Origin: Sphingomonas oligoaromativorans
Lineage (GTDB): Bacteria > Pseudomonadota > Alphaproteobacteria > Sphingomonadales > Sphingomonadaceae
Length of the DNA stretch: 64,000 bases
NCBI RefSeq assembly: GCF_011762195.1
Contig: NZ_JAASQK010000002.1
Span: forward strand, 248,001-312,000
Direction of reading: 5' to 3'
A program made the translations under genes and the position numbers. Position 1 is the stretch's first letter; each line of letters begins with the position of its first letter. Shown piece by piece: positions 25,320 through 32,670 of the stretch. A model generated the notes under the pieces. It was given only the letters and a program-made list of their open reading frames with translations, was not told the origin of the DNA and made no database searches.

Positions 25320-25841
25320 TCAATGGCGCGTCCCGTCGGGCGCCGCGGACCAATCCGGCGGAATGACCTCGACATATGTCCTGCGCCGCCGCCCGAGCAA
25401 TGCCAGCACGCGCTCCGACGCCCGTTCGAGCTGCTCGCGATCTTCGAAAAGCTCGATCGTGTAGGCACCACGCGCGAATATCCGCAATTCCTCGGGCGCC
25501 GCCGCGGCAAGATCGGCCGGCCAGCGGCACAAGAGGACATAGGGCCAGCCGGCTGCCGGTGGGGCGTAATGCGCGATCGCGACCTGCTCGACCTGGAGCG
25601 TGGATGGACGCGTATCGAGCAGGTCCGGCGCGCACGGCGCGTCGCGCTCCTGGTCGAGGAACAGCTCCAGCTCGTGCTGTTCCTCGATGGTTTCGACCAG
25701 GATCGGATGATGGCGGCCCGGCACCAGCTCGGGCCTGCGAAATTCGGACGGTATCCTGAGCATCACGATGTCGGGCATGGCGCTGATCGGACGCGGATAG
25801 ATGGCGCGCTCGCGGGCGACGGTGCCGCTCAGTGAGACCAT
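25320..25841 (-). CDS. Hypothetical protein with its own ECF-type promoter
   Basis: This 173-residue protein is predicted to be cytoplasmic, and I do not recognise the family. It has a hydrophobic strand at PDIVMLRIPSEF, an acidic segment LVETIEEQHELELFLDQ and a long amphipathic C-terminal part with EELRIFARGAYTIELFEDRE. One Cys lies near DAPCAPDLL. ATG at 25841 has GGAGCGAAT before it, a fair ribosome site. The DUF2218 promoter begins just after its stop codon. Its promoter, 158 bases upstream, carries the GTAACG/CGTG motif, making it an uncharacterised member of the regulon. Confidence 0.65.
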   Translation of the reverse strand: MVSLSGTVARERAIYPRPISAMPDIVMLRIPSEFRRPELVPGRHHPILVETIEEQHELELFLDQERDAPCAPDLLDTRPSTLQVEQVAIAHYAPPAAGWPYVLLCRWPADLAAAAPEELRIFARGAYTIELFEDREQLERASERVLALLGRRRRTYVEVIPPDWSAAPDGTRH

Positions 25842-25998
25842 ATTCGCTCCAGCCCCTCTATCCGTCGCGACGATCCGCCCATCGGCTTCCAAAGCGCGGA
25901 TAGCTGAAAGGGCGCCTGCCGTCCCGACGTCACCTGCCGCTCGCCACGCAGCACGCGCCTCCGATCTGGGCGCCAGGCTTCGGTGGCCGCACAACCTT

Positions 25999-26024
25999 CA
26001 CGCGCGTTCCCCCCTTTTCGTTAC
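25999..26024 (-). promoter_or_regulatory. ECF-type promoter of the 173-residue hypothetical gene
   Basis: On the minus strand GTAACG (26019-26024), a 16-base spacer and CGTG (25999-26002) lie 158 bases before the start codon. Confidence 0.55.
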
Positions 26025-26500
26025 GTCGCCCGCGCAAAGCGTAGGCGCGGCAGCCACCCTATCCGCTCCGAAACGGAACACACCGCACTAATGCCGAGGT
26101 GTATCCGCCCCGTTACCGGCCACGAGCGGGCCTGCGGCCCCGGACATGCCGCCGGCGGCGCGAGTCGCTCGCCCGGCCGCGCTTCGGAGATGCGTCCGCA
26201 TTGGTTCGTGTGCGGTATTATCCATCCCCCGTGCGCTCCCGTCCAAAGTTGCCCCTTGCGCCCGCAAAGCAATGGAAACGACTTCATTCACTGGCCATTA
26301 TCATCTCAGGACGAACGCGCACGACAAGTTCCCGCGCGCTCCGTCCTATTGGGAAATAGGGTCGTTTTCGGCGACGCTTAGTGTTGGATGCAGTTACAGA
26401 TTTGGAGCAGCCGGCTCAGCTACTGGGCGCGGGTTGCCGGGTCTCGTCCAACTGACTCCGACCCGCGCCTTGCCGTTCGGCCGAAGGACGAGGGGTTCGA
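26025..26500. other. Gene-free stretch upstream of the ECF sigma gene
   Basis: About 475 bases hold no supported gene. A weak ECF-like site lies on the minus strand (GTAACT 26392-26397, CGTC 26373-26376, spacer 15), pointing away from the sigma gene. No GTAACC-type site points toward the sigma gene, so its autoregulation is not evident. No RNA gene is recognised. Confidence 0.4.
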
Positions 26501-27091
26501 ATGGCCGGACTGTTCAAGAGTGCTGCGCCGCGTTCTCCGAGCGAGATCGAAGCCAATCAGCAAAAGCCGGGAAATTCCATCGATGATCGGTGGAATGGAC
26601 TGATGATCGCGGCCCAGGCCGGCGACGAGCGCGCCTATGCGCAACTGATGGGCGAGGTGAGCCAGTGGCTCTCCCGATATTTCCACAAGAGGCTTCCGCC
26701 GGCCGCCGCTGAGGACGCCACGCAGGAAGCGCTTCTGGCGATCCACGTCCACAAGCGGAAATACGAAGCCAATGCGCCGATGACGCCGTGGCTGAAGACG
26801 ATCGCGCGGTTCAAATGGATCGATCAGTTGCGCGGACATCTGCGTAGCCCGGACAGTCTCGGCGAGATCGAGGTTCCGGTTCCCGATCATGGCCCCGCAG
26901 CGCGTGCGGCGATCCTGCTCGACGCCCTCCTTTCCGAGGTGAAGCCGGCACAGGCGCAGGTCATCAAGCTGGTCAAGCTCGACGGCGCCACCGTCGAGGA
27001 AGCCGCGAGCGTGTCCGGCCAGTCGACATCGCTGGTCAAGGTGAACATTCACCGCGGCCTGAAGCGCCTTGGGCAGGTCATTTCCGATTGA
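26501..27091 (+). CDS. ECF RNA polymerase sigma factor, SigF-like (Caulobacter type)
   Basis: This 196-residue sigma-70-family factor of the extracytoplasmic function class has region 2 around GDERAYAQLMGEVSQWLSRY, DATQEALLAIHVHKR and PWLKTIARFKWIDQLRGHLR (about residues 41-118), and region 4 with the HTH around VEEAASVSGQSTSLVKVNIH (about 165-185). The PWLKTIARFKWID segment resembles Caulobacter SigF, whose promoters read, from memory, GTAACC-N16-CGAA. ATG at 26501 follows AGGGG. The usual partner, a six-helix DUF1109 anti-sigma factor, is not adjacent. It is the natural candidate to read the ten GTAAC promoters in this window. Confidence 0.88.
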   Translation: MAGLFKSAAPRSPSEIEANQQKPGNSIDDRWNGLMIAAQAGDERAYAQLMGEVSQWLSRYFHKRLPPAAAEDATQEALLAIHVHKRKYEANAPMTPWLKTIARFKWIDQLRGHLRSPDSLGEIEVPVPDHGPAARAAILLDALLSEVKPAQAQVIKLVKLDGATVEEAASVSGQSTSLVKVNIHRGLKRLGQVISD

Positions 27092-27119
27092 ATGAAAGCA
27101 TTTTTACGGCTTCGCGTCT

Positions 27120-27145
27120 GTAACCGCCTCCCTCCAAACGACGAG
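27120..27145 (+). promoter_or_regulatory. ECF-type promoter of the ferritin-like/cytochrome c operon
   Basis: GTAACC (27120-27125), a 16-base spacer and CGAG (27142-27145) lie 84 bases before the ferritin-like start and 29 bases after the sigma gene stop. Confidence 0.7.
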
Positions 27146-27228
27146 TGTTGAATCCAGAAGCAGTGAACATGGGGATCGTCGCCCGAGCGTCGATCTTTCC
27201 GTTCACCGCATAGTTCGGAGACGGGACA

Positions 27229-27801
27229 ATGGGCTTGATCCAGCGCGGAGCTGTCGGCGATCGTCGTAACTTCCTTGCCGGTGCCGGCGTGGTGACGCTC
27301 GGCATCGGCGCGATCGGCATGACGACCGCGCGGGCGGATGCCGCGGATCGTCCCTCGAACGATGTGGGCGTCATCCAGACCGCTCTCGCGATCGAACATG
27401 AGGGGATCGCCGCCTACCGGATCGCGGGCAAGAGCGGCCTGCTCTCCGCGAGCACGCTCAAGGTCGCGCTCACCTTCATGGGCCATCACCAGCAGCATCG
27501 GGACTCGCTCGCCAAGCTCGTCACGCAGATGGGCGGCCATCCGGTCCAGCCGAAGACGGATGCGGATTATATCGCCGACCTGAAGCTCGGAACGCTCAAA
27601 TCGGAAAGCGATATCGTGGCGCTCGCGACCACGCTCGAGCGTGGCGCCGCCAGTGCCTATATCGGCCAGATCAACGCGCTGAAGGATCCCCAGATCGCCA
27701 GGCTGTTCGGCTCGATCTCGGCGGACGAAGCCGTCCACTGGACGACGCTCAACAACGCCGCCGGAACACCCATTCCGGCCGCCGCCTACCTCTTCGCCTG
27801 A
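27229..27801 (+). CDS. Ferritin-like domain protein with a Tat-type signal (DUF4439-like)
   Basis: This 190-residue exported protein has twin arginines (Arg12, Arg13) in DRRNFLAGAG followed by a hydrophobic stretch, so it is probably a Tat substrate folded before export. The mature part is a four-helix bundle with carboxylate and His residues spaced for a di-iron site: AIEHEGIAAY, GHHQQHRDSL, TLERGAASAY and ADEAVHW. The family is linked to metal or peroxide handling, but no activity is proven. It is the first gene after the sigma factor, has its own ECF promoter and is followed nine bases later by a cytochrome c gene. Confidence 0.8.
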   Translation: MGLIQRGAVGDRRNFLAGAGVVTLGIGAIGMTTARADAADRPSNDVGVIQTALAIEHEGIAAYRIAGKSGLLSASTLKVALTFMGHHQQHRDSLAKLVTQMGGHPVQPKTDADYIADLKLGTLKSESDIVALATTLERGAASAYIGQINALKDPQIARLFGSISADEAVHWTTLNNAAGTPIPAAAYLFA

Positions 27802-27812
27802 GGAGAATCGTG

Positions 27813-28232
27813 ATGCGCCCTTCGTTGTCCCTGGCGCTTCGCCTCAGCACGGCGGCGACGGCCGGCGTTCTCGCGCTCGTCATCGCCGCACGCCCCGGCA
27901 TCGCCGCCGATGACGCGGCGGCAGGCCAGGCGCTGTTCAAGACCAAATGCACCGCTTGCCACTCGGTGGACGCCGACCGGATCGGGCCGCGGCTGCAGAA
28001 CGTGGTCGGACGGCCCGTCGCCAGCGTGCCCACCTACAGCTATTCCCCGGCGCTGAAGAAGCTCGGGGGCGGCTGGACTCCGGCCCGGCTCGACCAATGG
28101 CTCTCCGGCACCCAGAAGATGGCGCCAGGCAGCAAGATGTTTCTACAGGTCGACGATCCGGCGCAGCGCCGGCTCATCGTCGCCTATCTCCAATCGGTAT
28201 CCGAGCCTTCGGGGCTGGCCGCGAAGAAATAG
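27813..28232 (+). CDS. Class I cytochrome c, periplasmic
   Basis: This 139-residue protein has a signal peptide (about residues 1-32, ending IAA) and one heme site CTACH (46-50), with RIGPRLQNVVGR typical of cytochrome c2/c550 types and a Met ligand in KMAPGSKM. It carries electrons in the periplasm. ATG at 27813 is seven bases after GAGGAG; the GTG one codon earlier is too close. It shares an operon with the Tat-exported ferritin-like protein, so electron exchange between the two is a reasonable guess. Confidence 0.9.
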   Translation: MRPSLSLALRLSTAATAGVLALVIAARPGIAADDAAAGQALFKTKCTACHSVDADRIGPRLQNVVGRPVASVPTYSYSPALKKLGGGWTPARLDQWLSGTQKMAPGSKMFLQVDDPAQRRLIVAYLQSVSEPSGLAAKK

Positions 28233-28505
28233 GCCGACAAAAGGCGGCGCTGGCGTGTTTCGCCGCCGCCTTCACGTTTGAAAAACAAGTCTGCGGCGTC
28301 GAACGCGCCGGATCGATGGACTGCGCGTGATCGACGCGTCGATCATGCCGAGCATCACCAGCGGCAACACCAATGCGCCACCCCAGGCGCTCGCGCGCCA
28401 CGCTGCTTCCCAACGCGCGGCTGCATCGAACCTATGGCGAGCGCGCATTGGACACCGCCGGACCTGATCCCCATCTTCGCATCAAGGAATTTGAAGGAGG
28501 ATAGC

Positions 28506-28955
28506 ATGGCCAAATATGAGAAAAGCGAAACGGTGATCGCGCGGCTGACGCCCGAACAATATCGCGTCACGCAGCAAAGCGGGACCGAGCGTCCGGGGAC
28601 CGGCGAGTATGTGAACAACAAGCAGGCCGGAATCTACGTCGACATCGTCTCGGGCGAACCCTTGTTCGCGAGCAGCGACAAATATGAGTCCGGGTGCGGC
28701 TGGCCGAGCTTCACCAAGCCGATCGAGCCGGCGAACGTCGCGGAGCTGCACGACACGAGCCACGGCATGATCCGCACCGAGGTCCGCTCGACGCATGGCG
28801 ACAGCCACCTCGGGCATGTGTTCACGGACGGCCCGCGTGATCGCGGGGGCCTGCGCTACTGCATCAACTCGGCGTCGCTGCGATTCGTGCCGAAGGCCGA
28901 GATGGAAGCCCAGGGGTACGGCGATTATCTGAACCAGGTGGAGGACGTTCAATGA
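28506..28955 (+). CDS. msrB: Peptide-methionine (R)-S-oxide reductase MsrB, zinc-less form
   Basis: This 149-residue MsrB reduces methionine-R-sulfoxide in proteins. The catalytic Cys119 is in [12 protein letters not shown] and the resolving Cys64 in SGCGWPSF, and the [10 protein letters not shown] loop is intact. The four zinc cysteines of many MsrBs are replaced: VDIVSG instead of CxxC near residue 46, and RSTHGD near 95. The strong AAGGAGG seven bases before ATG 28506 fixes the start. There is no signal peptide, so it is cytoplasmic. Its stop overlaps the msrA start (ATGA). Confidence 0.92.
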   Translation: MAKYEKSETVIARLTPEQYRVTQQSGTERPGTGEYVNNKQAGIYVDIVSGEPLFASSDKYESGCGWPSFTKPIEPANVAELHDTSHGMIRTEVRSTHGDSHLGHVFTDGPRDRGGLRYCINSASLRFVPKAEMEAQGYGDYLNQVEDVQ

Positions 28956-29464
28956 GCACCGAACGCGCAGTGCTGGCCGGTGGCTGCTTCTGGGGTATGC
29001 AGGATCTGATCCGCAAGATGCGGGGCGTCGTCTCGACCCGCGTCGGCTATACCGGCGGCGACGTGCCCAACGCGACCTATCGCAACCACGGCAGCCATGC
29101 CGAGGCGATCGAAATCCTCTTCGATCCCGAACGGACATCGTACCGCAAGCTGCTCGAATTCTTCTTCCAGATTCACGATCCGACCACGCGCGACCGTCAG
29201 GGAAATGATCGCGGATCGAGCTATCGCTCCGCCATCTATTACACGAGCGACGCGCAGAAGGCCGTTGCGGAGGACACGATCGCCGACGTCAACGCGTCCG
29301 GGCTGTGGCCGGGCAAGGTCGTGACCGAGGTGGAGCCCGTCGGGCCGTTTTGGGAGGCGGAGCCCGAGCACCAGGATTATCTGGAGCGGATTCCGAACGG
29401 CTATAGCTGCCACTTCCCGCGTCCCGACTGGGTGCTGCCGCATCGCTCCGGCGCGGCCGCCTGA
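28952..29464 (+). CDS. msrA: Peptide-methionine (S)-S-oxide reductase MsrA
   Basis: This 170-residue MsrA reduces methionine-S-sulfoxide. The nucleophile Cys12 is in [10 protein letters not shown] and the family segment [14 protein letters not shown] follows; [14 protein letters not shown] is the substrate region. Length is normal for the short form without recycling cysteines at the C-terminus. It is translationally coupled to msrB. Together they repair both sulfoxide isomers after hypochlorite or peroxide stress. I saw no GTAACC-type promoter before msrB; expression may come from read-through of the cytochrome operon 270 bp upstream. Confidence 0.93.
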   Translation: MSTERAVLAGGCFWGMQDLIRKMRGVVSTRVGYTGGDVPNATYRNHGSHAEAIEILFDPERTSYRKLLEFFFQIHDPTTRDRQGNDRGSSYRSAIYYTSDAQKAVAEDTIADVNASGLWPGKVVTEVEPVGPFWEAEPEHQDYLERIPNGYSCHFPRPDWVLPHRSGAAA

Positions 29465-29573
29465 TCCATGATGGTGCCCGCGGTCGGACAGGCCGCGGGC
29501 GCCGACAGGCGATCGGCGAAGGCGGTGAACAGCGGCCGGTGCCATGGACTTGCCGGCGGCGGCGATTGCTCCT

Positions 29574-30014
29574 TCAGGCCAACCGTCGCCTCGCGACCAG
29601 GTGATCGATCGAGAACATGCCCGGCCCGCGCAGCAGCAGGAAGAGCATGAAGCCGGTCCATTGGATATGGTCGGGCCAGGCCGTCGGATAGACGAAGATC
29701 TGGATCGTCGCGATCATCCCGAAGAGCCCCAGCACGGAAATCCGCGTCAGAAGGCCGAGGAGGATCAGCGTCGAGCAGCCAAGCTCCATCCCGGCCGCCA
29801 TATAGGCCGCAAGCTCGGGCGGAAGGACGGGCACCTTATATTCGTCCCGGAACAGCATCAACGTCCCCTGCCAGTCGGACAGCTTCACCAGCCCGGAGCG
29901 CAGGAACACGCTGAACGTCGCGATGCGGGCGATCAGCAGCGGAACGCTGAGGGGCACATGGTCGAGCGTGGCGTAGGCGCGATCGACAAGCTTGAGCAGC
30001 GAGCTGCCGGTCAT
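29574..30014 (-). CDS. DoxX-family membrane protein, last gene of the bufferin-type operon
   Basis: This 146-residue inner-membrane protein has four predicted helices: LLIARIATFSVFLRSGLVKL, the YMAAGMELGCSTLILLGLL pair, LGLFGMIATIQIFVYP and WTGFMLFLLLRG. It has the closing GPGMFSIDHLV motif of DoxX-like proteins. ATG at 30014 follows GGGAG. The gene follows the DUF2063 gene by 11 bp. In Caulobacter-type bufferin operons a DoxX protein holds the same place; its role there is not settled, and membrane retention or redox support are possibilities. Confidence 0.85.
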   Translation of the reverse strand: MTGSSLLKLVDRAYATLDHVPLSVPLLIARIATFSVFLRSGLVKLSDWQGTLMLFRDEYKVPVLPPELAAYMAAGMELGCSTLILLGLLTRISVLGLFGMIATIQIFVYPTAWPDHIQWTGFMLFLLLRGPGMFSIDHLVARRRLA

Positions 30015-30025
30015 GGATCTCCCTT

Positions 30026-30772
30026 TCAATTCTGGGGTCGGACGCGCGCGAACCGCGACGCGAAAACATGATTGCGGATAACCGGCAAAATGTCGGGGCC
30101 ATGCTCCCCGACGGTCGACGCGAGCGCATCGTCCGCCGTGGCGCCCGCCATCAGCGCCGTGACGAAGCCCGCCGCCGCGGGCGGGAGCGCGTCGACGAGC
30201 ACGGCGCGCCCTGATCTCCACACGGCGATGGCGCGCGTGCCTGGAATCATGTCGAGCTCGGCCAGCGCGTGATCGTCGCCCGCGAATATCGCCCATCGGA
30301 TCTTCTCGACCGGGAAATCCGAAAACAGGAACGCCAGCGACGACGGCAGCTCGATCGACACCGCCGGGTCGATCGCGAAGGGTTCGACGCCATCGCGCGC
30401 CATCTGGCAGCGCTCGATCGCGAGATCGAGGCGCGCTGTATCGGGCAGATAGGCCAGCGCGCGGACCGGATCATAGTCCACGAGAAAATCCGCGAAACCG
30501 AAGCCGTAGCGGCCGAGTGTCGGCTCGGTCTCGGGTCTGGACAGATGATAGTCGAACGCAATGACCCGGAAGAGTTCCGGCCCGACCAGCGCCTCGACGG
30601 TGGGGAAGGCGAGCGCCAGCGCGCGCGCGAAGCCACTCTCGATCGTCGCGCGATGCACCTCGAGCGCGCGCTCGATCGGCACGGGCGCCGCGGCGAACAT
30701 CGCGGGATCGCCACCGTCGCCGGTGACGATCGCAGCGAAGCGGCTTTGCAGCTCAGCAAGCCGCACGGGCAT
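30026..30772 (-). CDS. bufC: DUF2063 protein, bufferin/MNIO recognition partner (BufC-like)
   Basis: This 248-residue protein matches DUF2063. The N-terminal helical domain opens MPVRLAELQSRFAAIVTG and includes IERALEVHRATIESGFARAL; FRVIAFDYHLSRPETEPTLG and FADFLVDYDPVRALAYLPD are diagnostic. The C-terminal half is a separate domain. In MNIO systems this partner binds the precursor peptide and delivers it to the DUF692 enzyme. Its ATG at 30772 lies 20 bases inside the DUF692 gene, so translation is coupled. Confidence 0.87.
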   Translation of the reverse strand: MPVRLAELQSRFAAIVTGDGGDPAMFAAAPVPIERALEVHRATIESGFARALALAFPTVEALVGPELFRVIAFDYHLSRPETEPTLGRYGFGFADFLVDYDPVRALAYLPDTARLDLAIERCQMARDGVEPFAIDPAVSIELPSSLAFLFSDFPVEKIRWAIFAGDDHALAELDMIPGTRAIAVWRSGRAVLVDALPPAAAGFVTALMAGATADDALASTVGEHGPDILPVIRNHVFASRFARVRPQN

Positions 30773-31667
30773 ATTCTGGAATCGCGGAAACGATATGCCG
30801 CGCCTTCGAGGCTTCCGCGCACAGCGTCTCGAACGCGGGAATGTTCGTGTCCCACTCCACCAGCACCGGGCGCGCGCCGATCGTCCGGGTCGTCGTGTCG
30901 AGCATGTGCCACACGTCGGCCGAAACCGCGGAGCCATGATCGTCGATGCGAAGCGTGCCGCCGCCGGCGATCGGCTCGATCGCATGGCCCGCGACGTGCA
31001 ATTCGCCGATGGCCTCGGCTGGAACCGCAGACAGGAGACGCCGGAGCTCGGACGCCGGCGACAGGCCGAGGTTCGACGCCGAGACCAGGATGTTGTTGAG
31101 GTCGAGAAGCACGCCGCAGCCGGTCCGATCGACAAGCTCGGCAAGAAACTGAGCCTCGGAGAAGTCGGCCTCCGCATAGGCGAGATAGCGCGACGGATTC
31201 TCGACGAGGATCCGGCGCCGAAGCCCATCCTGCACCTGCTGGATGGCGACGGCGCAAACGTCCAGGGCTTCTTCGGTATAGGGCAGCGGCAGGAGGTCGG
31301 GCACATGACCGCCGCCGGTGTCGCTCCACGAGATATGATCCGAGACCTGCGCCGGTTCCAGCAGCGCGCACAGCCCCGCGATCCGTTCGACATGCTCCCG
31401 GCTGACGCCATGGGCCGAGCCGAGCGACAGCCCGGTCGCATGGATCGAGAGCGGGGTGCTCCGCCGAATCTCGAGGGCATCGTCGAGCGCGATGCCGCTC
31501 AGATAGTTCTCGGCGTGAATCTCGAAGAAATCGACCGCTCCGGGCGACGCGAGCACCTGCTCGTGATGGGGGTAGCGCAGGCCCACTCCGACACCCTGCA
31601 ACGGCCCGGAGGCTGCGGCCGCATGGCCGTCGGCGAAGACCGATCGCGCCATCCGGCCGCGATCCAT
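30753..31667 (-). CDS. bufB: DUF692 multinuclear iron oxidase (MNIO), BufB-like
   Basis: This 304-residue TIM-barrel enzyme has metal-ligand motifs in family order: DFFEIHAENYL, SIHATGLSLGSAHG, VSDHISWSDTGG, ILVENPSRYL, LLDLNNILVSASNLG, GELHVAGHA, IDDHGSAV and VLVEWDTNIP. MNIO enzymes oxidise cysteines of small precursor peptides using two or three irons and oxygen. The start overlaps the precursor gene stop (TAATG). With a DUF2282 peptide upstream and DUF2063 downstream it should build a copper-binding bufferin-type peptide. Confidence 0.92.
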   Translation of the reverse strand: MDRGRMARSVFADGHAAAASGPLQGVGVGLRYPHHEQVLASPGAVDFFEIHAENYLSGIALDDALEIRRSTPLSIHATGLSLGSAHGVSREHVERIAGLCALLEPAQVSDHISWSDTGGGHVPDLLPLPYTEEALDVCAVAIQQVQDGLRRRILVENPSRYLAYAEADFSEAQFLAELVDRTGCGVLLDLNNILVSASNLGLSPASELRRLLSAVPAEAIGELHVAGHAIEPIAGGGTLRIDDHGSAVSADVWHMLDTTTRTIGARPVLVEWDTNIPAFETLCAEASKARHIVSAIPEYARAAC

Positions 31668-31948
31668 TACCTGCCCGCCGTCGTGCTGCCGTTGGCGATC
31701 TTGGCGCAGGCGCCCTTCGGCAGATAGACGAACGACGCCTTGTCCATCGGCCGGGTCGCCTGCCCGGCACAGCTATGGATGTCGGCGGCGCAGTCGTTCT
31801 TGCCGGCGTTCGCGATCCCGTAGCATTTCTCCGAGCCGGCGGGCTGGGCGACCGGGCCCGCGTGAGCGGCGGTCGAAAGGGCGATCGCGCCGAGCAGCGA
31901 GGTGGCGAGAATGCCGGTTCCGGCGGCTATCGAGACGGGCTTGTTCAT
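31667..31948 (-). CDS. bufA: DUF2282 precursor peptide, bufferin type (BufA1-like)
   Basis: This 93-residue exported peptide has a signal sequence of about 30 residues ending AHA, so the mature part is about 63 residues. It has exactly four cysteines (42, 53, 60 and 81) in the conserved frame EKCYGIANAGKNDC, HSCAGQA and PKGACAKI. In bufferins, from memory, two cysteines become thiooxazole rings and two form a disulfide, giving a periplasmic copper chelator. ATG at 31948 follows GGAAGGAACG. It leads a four-gene operon behind an ECF-type promoter. Confidence 0.9.
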   Translation of the reverse strand: MNKPVSIAAGTGILATSLLGAIALSTAAHAGPVAQPAGSEKCYGIANAGKNDCAADIHSCAGQATRPMDKASFVYLPKGACAKIANGSTTAGR

Positions 31949-32055
31949 ATGCGTTCCTTCCACGGTGAGCGACCGATCCGGTCGCGGCTGGTGGACGATC
32001 GACCGGCCGGGGCTTGGGAGGGGGGCGTTGGGCTGATCGACCGTCCAATGCGAAA

Positions 32056-32080
32056 CACGCCGCAATCGGGATTCGGTTAC
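32056..32080 (-). promoter_or_regulatory. ECF-type promoter of the bufferin-type operon
   Basis: On the minus strand GTAACC (32075-32080), a 15-base spacer and CGTG (32056-32059) lie 108 bases before the precursor gene. The spacer is one base shorter than in the other members. Confidence 0.65.
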
Positions 32081-32241
32081 GAACAGGCTGCACAATGGCC
32101 TGTGAAAACGGAAGGAAGCGGGATTCGGCGCCGGTTCTTCACCAGAGTCTCACGTCACGGGACGGAGATGCCCGTCATCGGCTCCGGGCCGCGCTTTGGT
32201 TCGACCATGCCCTGTTGGCACGGTGGCGGAAATAAGGGCTT

Positions 32242-32277
32242 CCCGAGGCAGCCCGGCGCGTGTCGGGCCGCCTCGGG
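32242..32277. terminator. Strong hairpin downstream of the AhpD-like gene
   Basis: CCCGAGGCAGCCCG (32242-32255) and CGGGCCGCCTCGGG (32264-32277) pair over 14 positions with one mismatch, eight bases in the loop. It lies 25 bases after the minus-strand AhpD-like stop. The following minus-strand sequence has only short T runs, so it is a probable but not classic terminator. The rest of the gap from 31949 to 32302 holds the bufferin promoter and nothing else I recognise. Confidence 0.5.
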
Positions 32278-32302
32278 CAAGAGTATCAACCGGCTCGGCC
32301 GC

Positions 32303-32608
32303 TCAATCCTCGAACAGGTGCGCGGCGTGCGTGATCGCCCCGCCCGCCCGGATCGCGCCGGCGACCGTCGCGGCTTCGGCCAACTGCGCATTGGTCGCGC
32401 CGGCCTTCTTCGCGGCCGTGGTATGGAGCTCGATGCAATAGAGGCACTGCGTCGTCAGCGCGACGGCCACCGCCATCAGTTGCTTGTTGAGCTCGGAGAT
32501 CGCTCCGTCCTTGAAGACGGCTTTGTCGAAAGCCCAGAAAGCCTTCATCGCCTCGGGCGCGCCCTGGTCGAGATGCTTGAGGTTCTTCAACTTGCTCATA
32601 TCGTGCAT
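32303..32608 (-). CDS. AhpD-like carboxymuconolactone decarboxylase family protein
   Basis: This 101-residue protein has the compact AhpD-type fold with the redox CxxC in QCLYCIELHT (Cys55, Cys58, His62), the same arrangement as the proton-relay peroxidase site. These small proteins act as alkylhydroperoxidases or oxidative switch enzymes. The ATG at 32608 is eight bases after GAGG; a second ATG three codons later is possible. It is divergent from a MarR regulator, with a perfect palindrome (32626-32640) between them, so MarR control is likely. Confidence 0.85.
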   Translation of the reverse strand: MHDMSKLKNLKHLDQGAPEAMKAFWAFDKAVFKDGAISELNKQLMAVAVALTTQCLYCIELHTTAAKKAGATNAQLAEAATVAGAIRAGGAITHAAHLFED

Positions 32609-32625
32609 GGGGTGTACCTCATATA

Positions 32626-32640
32626 TATGCATGATGCATA
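32626..32640. promoter_or_regulatory. Palindromic operator candidate between ahpD-like and marR genes
   Basis: TATGCATGATGCATA is a perfect 15-base palindrome centred on one G, 17 bases before the ahpD-like start and 30 before the marR start. It sits in the only AT-rich part of the intergenic region, where both promoters should overlap, and has the form of a MarR dimer site. Confidence 0.55.
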
Positions 32641-32670
32641 CATTCATACGAACATAGATACGGGTTGGCA

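Noticed and set aside
26373..26397. GTAACT-N15-CGTC on the minus strand near the sigma gene
   Set aside because: It points away from the sigma gene, lies over 500 bases from any minus-strand start, and its -10 is off the pattern.
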